NCBI RefSeq assembly: GCF_000218895.1
Contig: NC_015703.1
Span: 1,177,501-1,241,500, forward strand
Source of the DNA: Runella slithyformis DSM 19594
GTDB lineage: Bacteria; Bacteroidota; Bacteroidia; Cytophagales; Spirosomataceae
DNA: 64,000 nt
Direction of reading: 5' to 3'
This document shows positions 42,292-51,359 of the stretch, in pieces. The notes under the pieces were generated by a model. The model was not told where the DNA came from. It ran no database searches and worked only from the letters and a program-made list of their open reading frames with translations. A program made the position numbers and the translations under genes. How positions within the stretch are numbered: position 1 is the first letter of the stretch; each line of letters opens with the position of its first letter.

Positions 42292-43527
42292 CTATTCGGC
42301 AAAATCAACGTCTGTGAGAGGCATATTAACCCAATTTGGATAAATAACGTAGTGTTTGCGTTTAATCAGCTCAAATACTTTGTCGCGCAGCTCAGCTAAA
42401 TTCTCATTGTTTTGGGCGGAGATGAATACGACATGCTCTGCGGAACCGTTGTAGTAGCTCTTTTTGAGCTTTTCCAGTACCCTTTCTTTGGTTTGTTCCA
42501 CCACTACTTCGCCTTCTTCCGTCTCAATCACTTCGTCAAACGCTTCTTTTTTAGGATGGTAGGCGTCTATTTTATTGAATACCATGATGGTGGCTTTGTC
42601 GCCCGCGCCAATTTCGGCCAGTGTCTGATTGACCACTTCGATCTGCTCTTCAAACGACGGATGCGATATATCGACCACGTGCAGCAGCACATCGGCTTCG
42701 CGCACCTCGTCGAGGGTCGACTTGAAAGATTCGATGAGTTTGGTAGGCAGTTTTCGGATAAACCCGACGGTGTCAGTCAATAGAAAAGGAATGTTGTCAA
42801 GTACTACTTTGCGCACCGTGGAGTCGACGGTGGCGAACAGTTTATTTTCGGCAAACACATCCGTTTTGGCTAGGCGGCGCATGAGTGTCGATTTGCCTAC
42901 GTTGGTGTAGCCCACTAACGCGACACGCACCAAACGGTTACGTTCCTTACGGCGGGTGACGCTTTGTTTATCAATTTTTTCGAGTTTTTCCTTCAAAAAT
43001 GCGATCCGATCCTGCACGATCCGACGGTCGGTTTCGAGCTCTTTTTCCCCCGGACCGCGCATCCCGACCCCGCCTTTCTGGCGGCTCAAGTGCGACCACA
43101 TCCGGGTCAGGCGCGGATACATGTATTGATATTGAGCCAACTCCACTTGGGTCTTTGCCTGCGCGGTTTGGGCCCGCATGGCAAAAATATCAAGGATCAA
43201 TAAGCTGCGGTCAAGCACCTTTATATCTTTAAATTCGGCTTCGAGGTTACGTACCTGCGAGGGAATAAGCTCATCGTCAAAGATAATCATGTCTACGGGA
43301 TTGGCACTCACGAAGGTTTTGATGTCTTCGAGGCGGCCTTTACCCACAAAGGTGCGATTATCTGAATATTCGAGTTTTTGCGTAAAGGTCCTGACCGTCT
43401 CTACGCCCAATGTAGAAGCCAAAAAGGCCAACTCGTGCAGGTATTCCTGCGTTTGTTCGGCAGTTTGACGTTGGGTAGTGATCGCGACCAGTACGGCGGT
43501 TTCCTGTTTTTTGGCGGTTGAATTCAT
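42292..43527 (-). CDS. hflX: GTPase HflX
   Basis: 411 residues. N-terminal HflX domain (VLVAITTQRQTAEQT ... PVDMIIFDDELIPSQVRNL), the glycine-rich GVGMRGPGEKELETDRR linker typical of HflX, then the G domain: ALVGYTNVGKSTLMRRL (G1), DTVGFIRKLPTKLIESF (G3) and VFNKIDAY (G4). HflX binds the 50S ribosome and rescues stalled ribosomes after stress. Next to tRNA-Arg. Its promoter region (43528-43600) holds the direct repeat ATTGGTTG twice, 14 bases apart. Confidence 0.95.
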   Translation of the reverse strand: MNSTAKKQETAVLVAITTQRQTAEQTQEYLHELAFLASTLGVETVRTFTQKLEYSDNRTFVGKGRLEDIKTFVSANPVDMIIFDDELIPSQVRNLEAEFKDIKVLDRSLLILDIFAMRAQTAQAKTQVELAQYQYMYPRLTRMWSHLSRQKGGVGMRGPGEKELETDRRIVQDRIAFLKEKLEKIDKQSVTRRKERNRLVRVALVGYTNVGKSTLMRRLAKTDVFAENKLFATVDSTVRKVVLDNIPFLLTDTVGFIRKLPTKLIESFKSTLDEVREADVLLHVVDISHPSFEEQIEVVNQTLAEIGAGDKATIMVFNKIDAYHPKKEAFDEVIETEEGEVVVEQTKERVLEKLKKSYYNGSAEHVVFISAQNNENLAELRDKVFELIKRKHYVIYPNWVNMPLTDVDFAE

Positions 43528-43557
43528 CTATGCGTATGTCCCGTAAAGATCGGGATT

Positions 43558-43579
43558 ATTGGTTGTCCGTTATTGGTTG
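43558..43579. repeat. Direct repeat ATTGGTTG upstream of hflX
   Basis: Two copies of ATTGGTTG (43558-43565 and 43572-43579) spaced 14 bases centre to centre in the divergent gap between hflX and an alpha/beta hydrolase. Possible regulator binding site; may be chance. Confidence 0.25.
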
Positions 43580-43720
43580 AACGGGTATGAATAAACGGTA
43601 TTGTTTTGGATAAAGTTTCGTTAATTGCCACGAAGTTAAGGCTTTATTTAGACTTTTGTACTGAACTAAACAGCGATCTTTACTCCAAACAACGCGTCTT
43701 GAAACAATCAGAACGGATTT

Positions 43721-44566
43721 ATGTCAGCAATCATCAAAGTTATCCAATGGGCACTTATCGTTTATGTCGTTGCCGCTTTACTGATTTGGTGGCTGCATCC
43801 GTTGGTTTTATTCCGGCCCACGGCTCTGGCTGATGACTATTCCTATACATTCAAAATTCCTTTTCGGGAGTTAACCTTTGAAACCGACCCGGGCCGGGCC
43901 AAACTCAATGCCTTGTGGTTTAGCGCCCACGATTCGGTCAACCTACAAAGCCCTTCCTCCATTCCCGGCAAAGCCGTTCTGTTTTTTCACGGAAACCGCG
44001 ACAATCTGGTACGCTGGGGCCGTGAGTATACCGAACGGTTTACGAGCCGCGGCTATCAGGTGCTGATGTACGATTATCGCGGCTACGGCAAAAGTACGGG
44101 CGACCGCTCCGAAGACGCCCTCCACCGCGACGCCCAATACCTCTACGATTTTCTTAAAAAAAACATGCCGGAAGATTCGATCATTGTGTACGGCTACTCC
44201 ATCGGCACCGGTATGGCGTCACGAATTGCGGCCAACAATCACCCCCAAAGGCTGATTCTGGAAGCACCCTATGCAAGTATCCCAACCTTAGGACGTACGC
44301 AATTGGCGATTTTTCCGTATGAATGGCTCACGCGGTACAAATTCCGCACCGACAGTTGTTTTGCGCATATTCATTGCCCCATCCATCTTTTTCACGGCAC
44401 CGACGACATCACGGTACCCTACGAAAACAGCCGTATACTGTTAACTTCTTTCACCCCCGCGAAGGTCCGCCTGACTACGCTTCCGAAAGGCCATCATCTG
44501 CATTTAGACAGCTTTCCGCTTTATCAGGCCACCCTGGACAGTCTGTTAAGAAATGGCAATCAATGA
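43721..44566 (+). CDS. Membrane-anchored alpha/beta hydrolase (BAAT/esterase-like)
   Basis: 281 residues. One N-terminal transmembrane segment (IVYVVAALLIWWLHPLVLF), then an alpha/beta-hydrolase: oxyanion strand VLFFHGNRDNLVRWG, nucleophile elbow VYGYSIGTGMASRI, HLFHGTDDITVPYENSR (catalytic Asp) and LPKGHHLHL (His). It resembles the 'alpha/beta hydrolase, bem46-like' family of membrane-bound esterases of unknown substrate. The 3' end overlaps the convergent gene by 21 bases. Confidence 0.88.
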   Translation: MSAIIKVIQWALIVYVVAALLIWWLHPLVLFRPTALADDYSYTFKIPFRELTFETDPGRAKLNALWFSAHDSVNLQSPSSIPGKAVLFFHGNRDNLVRWGREYTERFTSRGYQVLMYDYRGYGKSTGDRSEDALHRDAQYLYDFLKKNMPEDSIIVYGYSIGTGMASRIAANNHPQRLILEAPYASIPTLGRTQLAIFPYEWLTRYKFRTDSCFAHIHCPIHLFHGTDDITVPYENSRILLTSFTPAKVRLTTLPKGHHLHLDSFPLYQATLDSLLRNGNQ

Positions 44567-44878
44567 TTCCAATTGGGAACACAGCCGCTTGATCAGCATA
44601 TTGATAATGCGTTTGTTCAGTTCTTCTTCCAACGGGCGATAGGCTTCGTATTGTGCCGGCGTAAAATGCCCTACCACGGTGCCCACCAGCAGGCTTCGAA
44701 AATTGAGGTCTTTGCGAATCGTTTTTTCGATATAAATGACTTTGTCTTCGGGAGAATAGTTCTCGAAATGCACCTTCCGCTTGCTGACCTGATGGCGAAA
44801 GAGCAAAATAAACAGATCGTTTTGGGCCTTGAGAATGGGACGTAATACGTCGTTCTGAATTTGTTCGGGAAGAGACAT
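44546..44878 (-). CDS. Conserved hypothetical protein, 110 residues
   Basis: Predominantly helical, soluble, no recognised domain. Sequence such as LPEQIQNDVLRPILKAQNDLFILLFRHQVSKRKVHF, with long amphipathic helices and a tyrosine-rich acidic segment FTPAQYEAYRPLEEELNKRI, looks like a small four-helix regulator. The final 21 bases overlap the 3' end of the convergent alpha/beta hydrolase gene, which is acceptable for two real genes. Confidence 0.6.
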   Translation of the reverse strand: MSLPEQIQNDVLRPILKAQNDLFILLFRHQVSKRKVHFENYSPEDKVIYIEKTIRKDLNFRSLLVGTVVGHFTPAQYEAYRPLEEELNKRIINMLIKRLCSQLESLIAIS

Positions 44879-44927
44879 CCTGTATAAAATCGTTGATAAT
44901 GAACAATAGACTATGGACTAAAACACG

Positions 44928-44935
44928 TACCTTTG
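44928..44935 (+). promoter_or_regulatory. Candidate -7 box of the M20 peptidase gene
   Basis: TACCTTTG, an exact TAnnTTTG box 22 bases before the ATG at 44957; no clear -33 element. It favours the ATG at 44957 over the frame opening at 44933. Confidence 0.35.
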
Positions 44936-44956
44936 CGCCGGACAAAACCCACATAT

Positions 44957-46042
44957 ATGTCTGAAACCGGCACAATTTCATCGCCTGCCACCTTGGCACA
45001 AGAGGCGATCCAATTACTGAAACAACTGATCGCTACGAAGTCATTCAGTAAAGAAGAAGAAGGAACGGCAGCGCTGATCGAGGCTTTTCTGAACCGCAAA
45101 GGCATTCCTTTTCAACGTAAGAAAAACAATATCTGGGCTTATAATCAGCACTTTGACCCAAGTAAGCCCACTGTACTGCTCAACTCCCACCACGATACTG
45201 TCAAGCCCAATCCTTCCTGGACACTGAATCCGTACGACCCGCTTGTGCAGGACGGAAAACTGTATGGTCTGGGCAGCAACGACGCCGGCGGCTCTCTTTG
45301 CTCGCTTATCGTTACCTTCTGCTACTTTTACGATAACCCCCATCTGACCCATAATGTTGTGTTGGCCGCTACCGCCGAAGAAGAAATTTCGGGACGCGAA
45401 GGGCTGGAAATGATCGTAGATGACCTGCCGCCCATCGAATTTGCCATCGTGGGCGAACCCACCGAAATGCACCTGGCCGTAGCCGAAAAAGGGCTTTTGG
45501 TGCTTGATTGCATTGCTCACGGAAAATCAGGCCACGCTGCGCGTGAAGAAGGTGAAAATGCCATTTATAAAGCCATCGAAGATATTCAGTGGATTAGGAA
45601 CTATCAGTTCCCCAAAGTTTCCCCTACGCTGGGACCCATCAAAATGTCGGTGACGATCATCAACGCCGGCAGTCAGCACAATGTGGTACCCGACGCCTGT
45701 AAGTTTACGATAGATGTACGCGTGACCGACCAATACACGCTCGAAGAAGTAATTACCATAATTCAGCAAAACATTCAGTCTGAAATAGCGGCACGTTCCG
45801 TTCGATTGCGTCCATCCAGCATTCCTGTGGAGCACCCTATTGTAAAAGCGGGAGTTAAATTAGGTCGTACCACCTACGGTTCGCCCACCACTTCCGATCA
45901 GGCGTTGATCGACTGCCCATCGCTCAAAATGGGCCCGGGGCATTCAGGGCGTTCGCATACTGCCGATGAATTCATTTATTTACACGAAATAGAAGCAGGG
46001 ATTGCGCAGTACATACAGATGCTGGAAGAAGTGATTTTATAG
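44957..46042 (+). CDS. argE: M20 family metallo-hydrolase (acetylornithine/acetylcitrulline deacetylase-like)
   Basis: 361 residues from ATG 44957. Zinc peptidase motifs: VLLNSHHDTVKPN (metal His/Asp), GLGSNDAGGSL, AATAEEEISGREG (catalytic Glu pair) and MGPGHSGRSHTADEF (last His). The lid domain begins near GKSGHAAREEGENAIYKA. Bacteroidota use this type (about 355 residues) to deacetylate N-acetylcitrulline or acetylornithine in arginine synthesis; other substrates (for example succinyl-DAP) cannot be excluded without context, as no other arg gene lies nearby. Confidence 0.8.
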   Translation: MSETGTISSPATLAQEAIQLLKQLIATKSFSKEEEGTAALIEAFLNRKGIPFQRKKNNIWAYNQHFDPSKPTVLLNSHHDTVKPNPSWTLNPYDPLVQDGKLYGLGSNDAGGSLCSLIVTFCYFYDNPHLTHNVVLAATAEEEISGREGLEMIVDDLPPIEFAIVGEPTEMHLAVAEKGLLVLDCIAHGKSGHAAREEGENAIYKAIEDIQWIRNYQFPKVSPTLGPIKMSVTIINAGSQHNVVPDACKFTIDVRVTDQYTLEEVITIIQQNIQSEIAARSVRLRPSSIPVEHPIVKAGVKLGRTTYGSPTTSDQALIDCPSLKMGPGHSGRSHTADEFIYLHEIEAGIAQYIQMLEEVIL

Positions 46043-46153
46043 AAATTAAATCTATTTGTCAATAAAGGTCAGGCGCCTCGCGTCACGTATTGAAGCGATT
46101 TCGCCCCGATAAAACATGACCATATCCTGACTGTAAATGACCATTGACTGACC

Positions 46154-46969
46154 ATGACAACTCGCACACTTTCCGACCTCCCCGAATCCCGCATTCAACA
46201 GCTCCTCGCTTTTGACCGATTGCTCAATATCATGGATGATTTGCGGGAAAAATGCCCGTGGGATAAAAAGCAGACCATGCACAGTTTGCGGCATTTGACC
46301 ATCGAAGAAACCTACGAGCTGTCGGATGCCATCATGGAAAACGATCTGCCCGAGATCAAAAAAGAACTGGGTGATATACTGTTACACATTGTTTTTTATG
46401 CCAAAATCGCTTCCGAAACAGGCGCTTTTGAAATAGCAGATGTATTGCACGGCATTTGCGAAAAACTCATCGTACGCCATCCGCATATCTACGGGGATGT
46501 CAAAGCCGAAACCGAAGAGCAGGTAAAGCAAAATTGGGAACAGATCAAGCTCAAAGAAGGCAATAAGTCGGTGTTGGGCGGAGTTCCTGCCTCACTGCCG
46601 GCGCTGGTTAAAGCCATGCGTATTCAGGAAAAAGCGCGCGGAGCGGGCTTTGACTGGGAAGAAAAACAGCAGGTGTGGGAAAAAGTAGAAGAAGAACTAC
46701 AGGAATTCAAAGAGCATTTCAACGCCGACGATGATTCCGTCATTGACCGGGAAAAAGCCGAAGGCGAGTTTGGCGATCTGTTGTTTTCACTGGTCAATTA
46801 CGCCCGTTTTATTGACATCAATCCCGAAACCGCCCTCGAACGCACCAACAAAAAATTCATCAAACGCTTCAACTACCTCGAAACTCAATCCCGCGCCGAC
46901 GGCAAACAGTTGCACCAAATGACGCTGGCTGAAATGGATGAATACTGGAACAGAGCCAAAACCTTATAA
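46154..46969 (+). CDS. mazG: Nucleoside triphosphate pyrophosphohydrolase MazG
   Basis: 271 residues. Two MazG domains in tandem: the first with CPWDKKQTMHSLRHLTIEETYELSDAI and EIKKELGDILLHIVFYAKIA (EExxE and ExxD motifs), the second with EKVEEELQEFKEHF and EGEFGDLLFSLVNYARF. It hydrolyses NTPs and dNTPs to NMP and PPi, housekeeping of the nucleotide pool. Length and architecture equal the E. coli enzyme. Confidence 0.94.
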   Translation: MTTRTLSDLPESRIQQLLAFDRLLNIMDDLREKCPWDKKQTMHSLRHLTIEETYELSDAIMENDLPEIKKELGDILLHIVFYAKIASETGAFEIADVLHGICEKLIVRHPHIYGDVKAETEEQVKQNWEQIKLKEGNKSVLGGVPASLPALVKAMRIQEKARGAGFDWEEKQQVWEKVEEELQEFKEHFNADDDSVIDREKAEGEFGDLLFSLVNYARFIDINPETALERTNKKFIKRFNYLETQSRADGKQLHQMTLAEMDEYWNRAKTL

Positions 46970-47016
46970 ATGCCTGCCAACGAACTGACGCTCACTTCGT
47001 TACTTTTCACCCAATG

Positions 47017-47060
47017 AACGTCTATTGAATAATCGGGTTACTGATTACTCAATAGACGTT
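47017..47060. terminator. Hairpin between mazG and the next exported-protein gene
   Basis: AACGTCTATTGAATAATC (47017-47034) pairs with GATTACTCAATAGACGTT (47043-47060), one mismatch in 18 bp, eight-base loop. It likely ends mazG transcription; T-run is weak. Confidence 0.65.
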
Positions 47061-47081
47061 TGTCATTAACGAGGTAAAACC

Positions 47082-48170
47082 ATGCACTTCAGGCTGTTTA
47101 TTTCGGTATTTTTTCTTTTTAGATTCACCGCGCAGGCACAAACTCCTTTTACCGCTGCCTGGGATTTTGAAGGCAATACCAACGGCTCGGTCAATAGCCC
47201 CAATGTAAGTGTTTCATCGGTCGGCTTAAGTGGGAGTGTCAATCAGGCAGGCTTTCCGGCGGGCGCCTCAGGTACTTCCATCAGCATTCGCCTCTGGACA
47301 ACGGGCGGGCTGAATACCAATAAATATGTGGAATTTTCGATTACCCCCCAAAACTACCGATGCGCCATCACATCGGTTTCTTTCGCCTGCAACCGCTCTC
47401 CCCAAGGCCCCACGCAAGTTGCATTACGCTCAAGTCAGGATGGATTCAGCGGTAATTTAGGCTCAGGTTCGGTAGGTGAAAACTTCGGTACCCAGAATTA
47501 TTCCGTTTCATTCAGCGGGTTGGAAAACACCGTTACGTTTCGTATTTACGCCTACAGCGCCATGGATGATCTGGGCACGCTTCGCATTGATAATCTGCGC
47601 ATAAACGGAACGGTTATGGTCATTCCGCTACCCGTTGAACTCACCTATTTCCGCGGACAGGCCGTTGACCGCCAAGTAGAATTAAGCTGGGAGACGGCAT
47701 GGGAGAAAAATGCCGCCCACTTTGACGTGCAGCGCAGCCGCGAACTGAAGGAATTCATTACGTTTCAATCATTGGCCGCCGCCGGAGATGTCAGCGACGA
47801 ACGCACCCATTACACGGCGATGGATGCCTCGCCCGTGCCGGGAGTGATGTATTATCGGCTGCGTCAGGTCGATCGTGACGGACAATTTATGTACTCAAAA
47901 ATCATCGCGGTCTATTATAATTCGGAAGAACCCCAACTTTGGGTATTCGGCAATCCTGCGTCACGCCACGGCATTCAGGTACGACTTCGTCACATCGCTC
48001 CGTCTGAGGTGCGCTTATTCTCCTTTTCGGGGCAATCTCTTCCCCTGCAATGGCAGCCTTCCGGCACCGATGATTATATTTTTCAAACAATTGCCCCCGC
48101 CGGTTGGTATTGGTTAGTGGGTGAGCATCAGGGAAAACGCGTCAGTCAAAAGATGTGGCTGACCGACTGA
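47082..48170 (+). CDS. Exported beta-rich protein, probably T9SS cargo
   Basis: 362 residues. Signal peptide ending QAQ. The first ~160 residues form a beta-rich domain like those found in Bacteroidota surface proteins (repeated Ser/Gly/Asn strands, e.g. LGTLRIDNLRINGTV). The middle has LPVELTYFRGQAVDRQVELSWETA, the linker domain typical before T9SS tails, and ends with LFSFSGQSLPLQW...GWYWLVGEHQGKRVSQKMWL, a degenerate C-terminal sorting domain. No enzyme motif. Function unknown; secretion by T9SS is inferred. Confidence 0.8.
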   Translation: MHFRLFISVFFLFRFTAQAQTPFTAAWDFEGNTNGSVNSPNVSVSSVGLSGSVNQAGFPAGASGTSISIRLWTTGGLNTNKYVEFSITPQNYRCAITSVSFACNRSPQGPTQVALRSSQDGFSGNLGSGSVGENFGTQNYSVSFSGLENTVTFRIYAYSAMDDLGTLRIDNLRINGTVMVIPLPVELTYFRGQAVDRQVELSWETAWEKNAAHFDVQRSRELKEFITFQSLAAAGDVSDERTHYTAMDASPVPGVMYYRLRQVDRDGQFMYSKIIAVYYNSEEPQLWVFGNPASRHGIQVRLRHIAPSEVRLFSFSGQSLPLQWQPSGTDDYIFQTIAPAGWYWLVGEHQGKRVSQKMWLTD

Positions 48171-48208
48171 ACGATTCTCGCTCGATTACTGATCCACTCG
48201 CAACCAAC

Positions 48209-48802
48209 ATGAAAAAAACGTTCATCGGCTGTCTGATGCTTTTAGCAAGCATTCAACCCCTCTACGCTCAATCGACGCCACTCCTTACCGACATCACCGA
48301 GCGCCAAGCGCAACTGCAACGCACCGGCACGTGGACATTGGCAGGATGGTCATTAGCCAATCTGGCCGTGAGCGGTATCGCGATAGGCAATGCCAAAGGC
48401 AGCGCCCGGTATTTTCACGAAATGAACCTGTATTGGAACGCGGTCAATGTCGGAATTGCGGGTGCGGGCTTGTTGAGCCTACGTAAAAAAAGCCCTTCTC
48501 CTACCCTTTCTTCGGCCGTAAAAGAGCATTATACATTACAAAAAACATTACTTTTCAATTCGGGATTGGACGTGGCCTACATCACAAGCGGTTTTTGGTT
48601 ATTGGACAAATCAAAATCCGAAACGACCGTAACCCGTCAAAATCGCTTTCGGGGGTTTGGACAGGCGGTGGTGGTACAGGGCGGTTTTTTATTGCTCTTT
48701 GACGTAACCAACTACCTCCTTCATCGTTCGGATAACGCCCGTCTGCATCAACTCATGGATAAAGTCACCATCAGCGGTAATGGGGTAAGCCTGAGATTTT
48801 AG
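48209..48802 (+). CDS. Exported membrane protein of unknown function
   Basis: 197 residues from ATG 48209 (signal peptide MKKTFIGCLMLLASIQPLYAQ); the frame opens earlier at 48155 but inside the previous gene. Several hydrophobic segments (WTLAGWSLANLAVSGIAIGN, VNVGIAGAGLLSLR, GGFLLLFDVTNYLLH) suggest a small multi-pass or barrel-linked protein. It may belong to a Bacteroidota-specific DUF I cannot name with certainty. Part of a rightward run of exported proteins (47.1-50.9 kb). Confidence 0.65.
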   Translation: MKKTFIGCLMLLASIQPLYAQSTPLLTDITERQAQLQRTGTWTLAGWSLANLAVSGIAIGNAKGSARYFHEMNLYWNAVNVGIAGAGLLSLRKKSPSPTLSSAVKEHYTLQKTLLFNSGLDVAYITSGFWLLDKSKSETTVTRQNRFRGFGQAVVVQGGFLLLFDVTNYLLHRSDNARLHQLMDKVTISGNGVSLRF

Positions 48803-48837
48803 CCTATCTTTGTCGGCTGAAACCTCCCTTTTGCTCT

Positions 48838-49668
48838 ATGATGGTACGCTTCCTTTTTTGTTTGCCTTTTTGGCTGATTGCCTTTTTGTCCCCTTCATTT
48901 GCCCAAAGTGTCCCTGATACCTTACAGGTAACCACGGCCGAGAACTCTTCCGGGGAAGACGAAGAAGATCCCGCCTATCCGGAAGTGGCGGAATCGGAGC
49001 AAGACAGTACACAACAGTTTTTTGTTCGTTTCAACACTGACGGCACTGCTTCTACGGGAAACGTTGAGCGCGTATTGCTGCAACTGTCTTCAGCGCTGGA
49101 TTGGAAGCCGAGCCGGCAATTTAAGCTTTCGAGCAGTCCTTCTTTCATTTATGGAACCCAAAGTAACGTATTGGCTGAGCGCGAATTCTTCGCCGATATA
49201 CGGGGCTCATTTTGGCACCAAAAACAGGTGTACGGACTGGCTTTTCTGGCCTGGGACCGGAGCAATTTGCGGCATATTCTCAATCGCTGGACGCAGGCAG
49301 CAGGAATAGGCGTAAAAATCATCCAACGAAAAAGGGCTTATTTTTCAGTGACCAACCTCCTGCTGCACGAAGTAAGTGATTTTGCCGAACGGGCCGATCT
49401 TAACGTATGGCGAAACTCAACACGGCTTTTGGGAGAGTTTGCACCCGACAAAAAAGGTAAATTTACCATCACAGGTATCGTCTTTTTACAGCCGGCTATC
49501 TCCATGCGCAACAACTTTCGCTGGAACGGTTCGCTGGCCTTTGCCTATAAAATGAGCAGCAACCTGAGTTTACGTACTAAATTTGAGAACGCCTACGAAA
49601 GCTACGTAGTGCCGGGCCGAAAAACCAACGATTTTCGCTGGACCATCGGCCTGTCTTTTCAAAATTAA
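48838..49668 (+). CDS. DUF481 family outer-membrane beta-barrel protein
   Basis: 276 residues. Signal peptide to FAQS, an acidic linker (GEDEEDPAYPEVAESEQD), then repeated 20-residue beta strands (VRFNTDGTASTGNVERVLLQLSSAL; FKLSSSPSFIYGTQSNV; ending TIGLSFQN with terminal aromatic-Asn). This matches the DUF481/YdiY layout of salt-induced outer-membrane barrels of unknown function. The start may be the first or second ATG (48838 or 48841). It is 35 bp after the previous gene. Confidence 0.8.
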   Translation: MMVRFLFCLPFWLIAFLSPSFAQSVPDTLQVTTAENSSGEDEEDPAYPEVAESEQDSTQQFFVRFNTDGTASTGNVERVLLQLSSALDWKPSRQFKLSSSPSFIYGTQSNVLAEREFFADIRGSFWHQKQVYGLAFLAWDRSNLRHILNRWTQAAGIGVKIIQRKRAYFSVTNLLLHEVSDFAERADLNVWRNSTRLLGEFAPDKKGKFTITGIVFLQPAISMRNNFRWNGSLAFAYKMSSNLSLRTKFENAYESYVVPGRKTNDFRWTIGLSFQN

Positions 49669-49674
49669 CCCGCC

Positions 49675-50106
49675 ATGAACACCGAGACCTCCTTGGAAAA
49701 TACGTACCTCTTCGTGTACGGAACCTTAATGCAGGGCTTTACGAATCCGTTTGCCAAAAAAATCCGGCAAAACGGCACGTGGCAGGGAAAGGCTTCCTTT
49801 GAGGGAGAACTGTACGAACTGGGCGAGTACCCGGGGGCGGTTTACCGACCGCAAAGCCTGTACAAAGTATATGGTGAAGTGTGGAAGATCAGGGAGTTTC
49901 CAAAAGTGATCGCCGCGCTGGACCGTTACGAGGGCATTCATGTTCCGAATCCCGAATATGTACGTACACAACTGCCCGTACAGTTTGACACCGGAGCCGT
50001 TCATCTATGTCAGACGTATCTCTTTTGTCAGTCGACTGAATTATTTACCTTTATTCCCCACGGCGATTACCGAAAATGGTTAGCCGACGGAAAACAACAT
50101 TTATAA
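49675..50106 (+). CDS. Gamma-glutamylcyclotransferase (AIG2/GGCT-like) family protein
   Basis: 143 residues. The BtrG/GGCT-like signature YLFVYGTLMQGFTNPFA is near the N-terminus, and GEVWKI...ALDRYEGIHVPNPEYVR holds the conserved Glu (active-site acid in this family). Members release 5-oxoproline from gamma-glutamyl amines or related substrates; the bacterial substrate is usually unknown. Starts 7 bp after the DUF481 gene and so is likely co-transcribed. Confidence 0.85.
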   Translation: MNTETSLENTYLFVYGTLMQGFTNPFAKKIRQNGTWQGKASFEGELYELGEYPGAVYRPQSLYKVYGEVWKIREFPKVIAALDRYEGIHVPNPEYVRTQLPVQFDTGAVHLCQTYLFCQSTELFTFIPHGDYRKWLADGKQHL

Positions 50107-50147
50107 GCAACGGTCGTTTACATAACTATGTCTTATTACCCTAACGT

Positions 50148-50855
50148 GTGAAACATCTCAGTCGACTCTTTCCTCTTATTTTTCTCCTGGGCACTCATCT
50201 TAGCTTTGCTCAGAAAGGCTACGTACTGGGCAAAGTGCTGGATGCTGCGACCAAACAGGGGATCAATCTGGCCACTATTACCAACCTGAAAAACCGCGAC
50301 ATGACCCGCACCAACAAAAACGGTCTCTTTTTTTTAGATGCGTCGGTCGGTGATTCCATTGAGATCGCAAGTCTGACGCACGAAAGAGGGGCTTTTCGCT
50401 GGAATGGCGATGCGGAAGAACTAACGTTTCTGTTGAAAAAACTCGACAAGGCCATTGAATTGCCCGAAGTGCGCATTGCCTCCAAACGCGAGCAGGAACT
50501 GCAAAAAGAAATTGCGCGCGTGGTGGCCGAGCCGGAAGCCCGCAAAAACCTCTCCTTTGGCGAAGCCATCAAAATGGCGCAATCTCCTATCAGTCTCTTG
50601 TATGAACTCTTCAGCAAATCAGCCAAAGAAGACCGAAAGGTAGCAATGCTGATGCAGGAAAAACGCCGCCGCGACTTAGCGAACTATCGTTTTGCAATGA
50701 TTGCGGGACAGGCCACCGAGCTCAGCGGCGACCGGTTGGAGCGCTTTCGGTATTATTGCAATTTTTCGGAAGAATTTCTGCTCCTTTCCAGCGACTATGA
50801 CCTTACGTATGAGGTACTTCAACATTGGTATGTGTTCAAACGTTACAAAAAATAA
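50148..50855 (+). CDS. Exported carboxypeptidase-regulatory-like domain protein
   Basis: 235 residues beginning with GTG (50148); no in-frame ATG fits a signal peptide (MKHLSRLFPLIFLLGTHLSFAQ). Residues ~25-105 are a CarboxypepD_reg-like beta sandwich (GKVLDAATKQGINLATITN, GLFFLDASVGDSIEIAS). The remaining ~130 residues are a helical tail (KREQELQKEIARVVAEPEARK ... RRRDLANYRF). No catalytic residues. Such domains often mark outer-membrane-associated proteins of unknown role. Confidence 0.75.
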   Translation: MKHLSRLFPLIFLLGTHLSFAQKGYVLGKVLDAATKQGINLATITNLKNRDMTRTNKNGLFFLDASVGDSIEIASLTHERGAFRWNGDAEELTFLLKKLDKAIELPEVRIASKREQELQKEIARVVAEPEARKNLSFGEAIKMAQSPISLLYELFSKSAKEDRKVAMLMQEKRRRDLANYRFAMIAGQATELSGDRLERFRYYCNFSEEFLLLSSDYDLTYEVLQHWYVFKRYKK

Positions 50856-50944
50856 ACCAAAAAGTTTGCAGAATTAATCCCTTTTTTCGATTATTCGCTC
50901 CACATTAATAAAAACCTTTTTTTTACCTTAAATAATATACTACC

Positions 50945-51280
50945 ATGAGTGCATTTGCAGACGTAATAGAAAAATCTCTGGAACAACTCAGCAGCGTAGG
51001 CGTAAGCGCCGACGAAGCGCTCTTGACCGCCGTAGCAAAAGGTCTGGGTCCTTCCATTTACAACACCGATTCGTCGTTGGTAGCGGCTTCTGATTCAGAG
51101 GAACTTGACCGCGTTAAAACCAACTTTTTGATTGGTAAATTAGGCTTAGCGGACGGTCCTGAACTGGACGCTGCCATTGCCGAAACCGTAGCAACGCTGA
51201 AAGGTGTAAATCGTAAATTACGCGTTGTGTTTTATTATCTGCTTGTCAAAAAATTCGGTAAAGAAGCGATATACGCCTAA
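50945..51280 (+). CDS. DUF2853 family protein
   Basis: 111 residues. The entire chain matches the DUF2853 layout: an N-terminal helix pair (DVIEKSLEQLSSVGVSADEALLTAVAKGLGPSIYN), an acidic loop (SDSEELDRVKTNFLIGKLGL) and a C-terminal helix with VNRKLRVVFYYLLVKKFGKEA. The fold is small and helical, function unknown. The leader (50856-50944) is AT-rich with a pyrimidine tract. Followed by an intrinsic terminator. Confidence 0.88.
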   Translation: MSAFADVIEKSLEQLSSVGVSADEALLTAVAKGLGPSIYNTDSSLVAASDSEELDRVKTNFLIGKLGLADGPELDAAIAETVATLKGVNRKLRVVFYYLLVKKFGKEAIYA

Positions 51281-51303
51281 ACCGCCGTACCTGTTTTTAA
51301 ACG

Positions 51304-51338
51304 CCAAAGCCGCCCTTCGGGACGGCTTTGGAATTTTT
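51304..51338 (+). terminator. Intrinsic terminator after the DUF2853 gene
   Basis: CCAAAGCCG-CCC-TTC-GGG-(A)-CGGCTTTGG (51304-51331) with one bulged A, followed by TTTTT to 51338 on the + strand. It also faces the leftward bshC stop. Confidence 0.85.
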
Positions 51339-51359
51339 ATACCTATCAGGCAACCGACG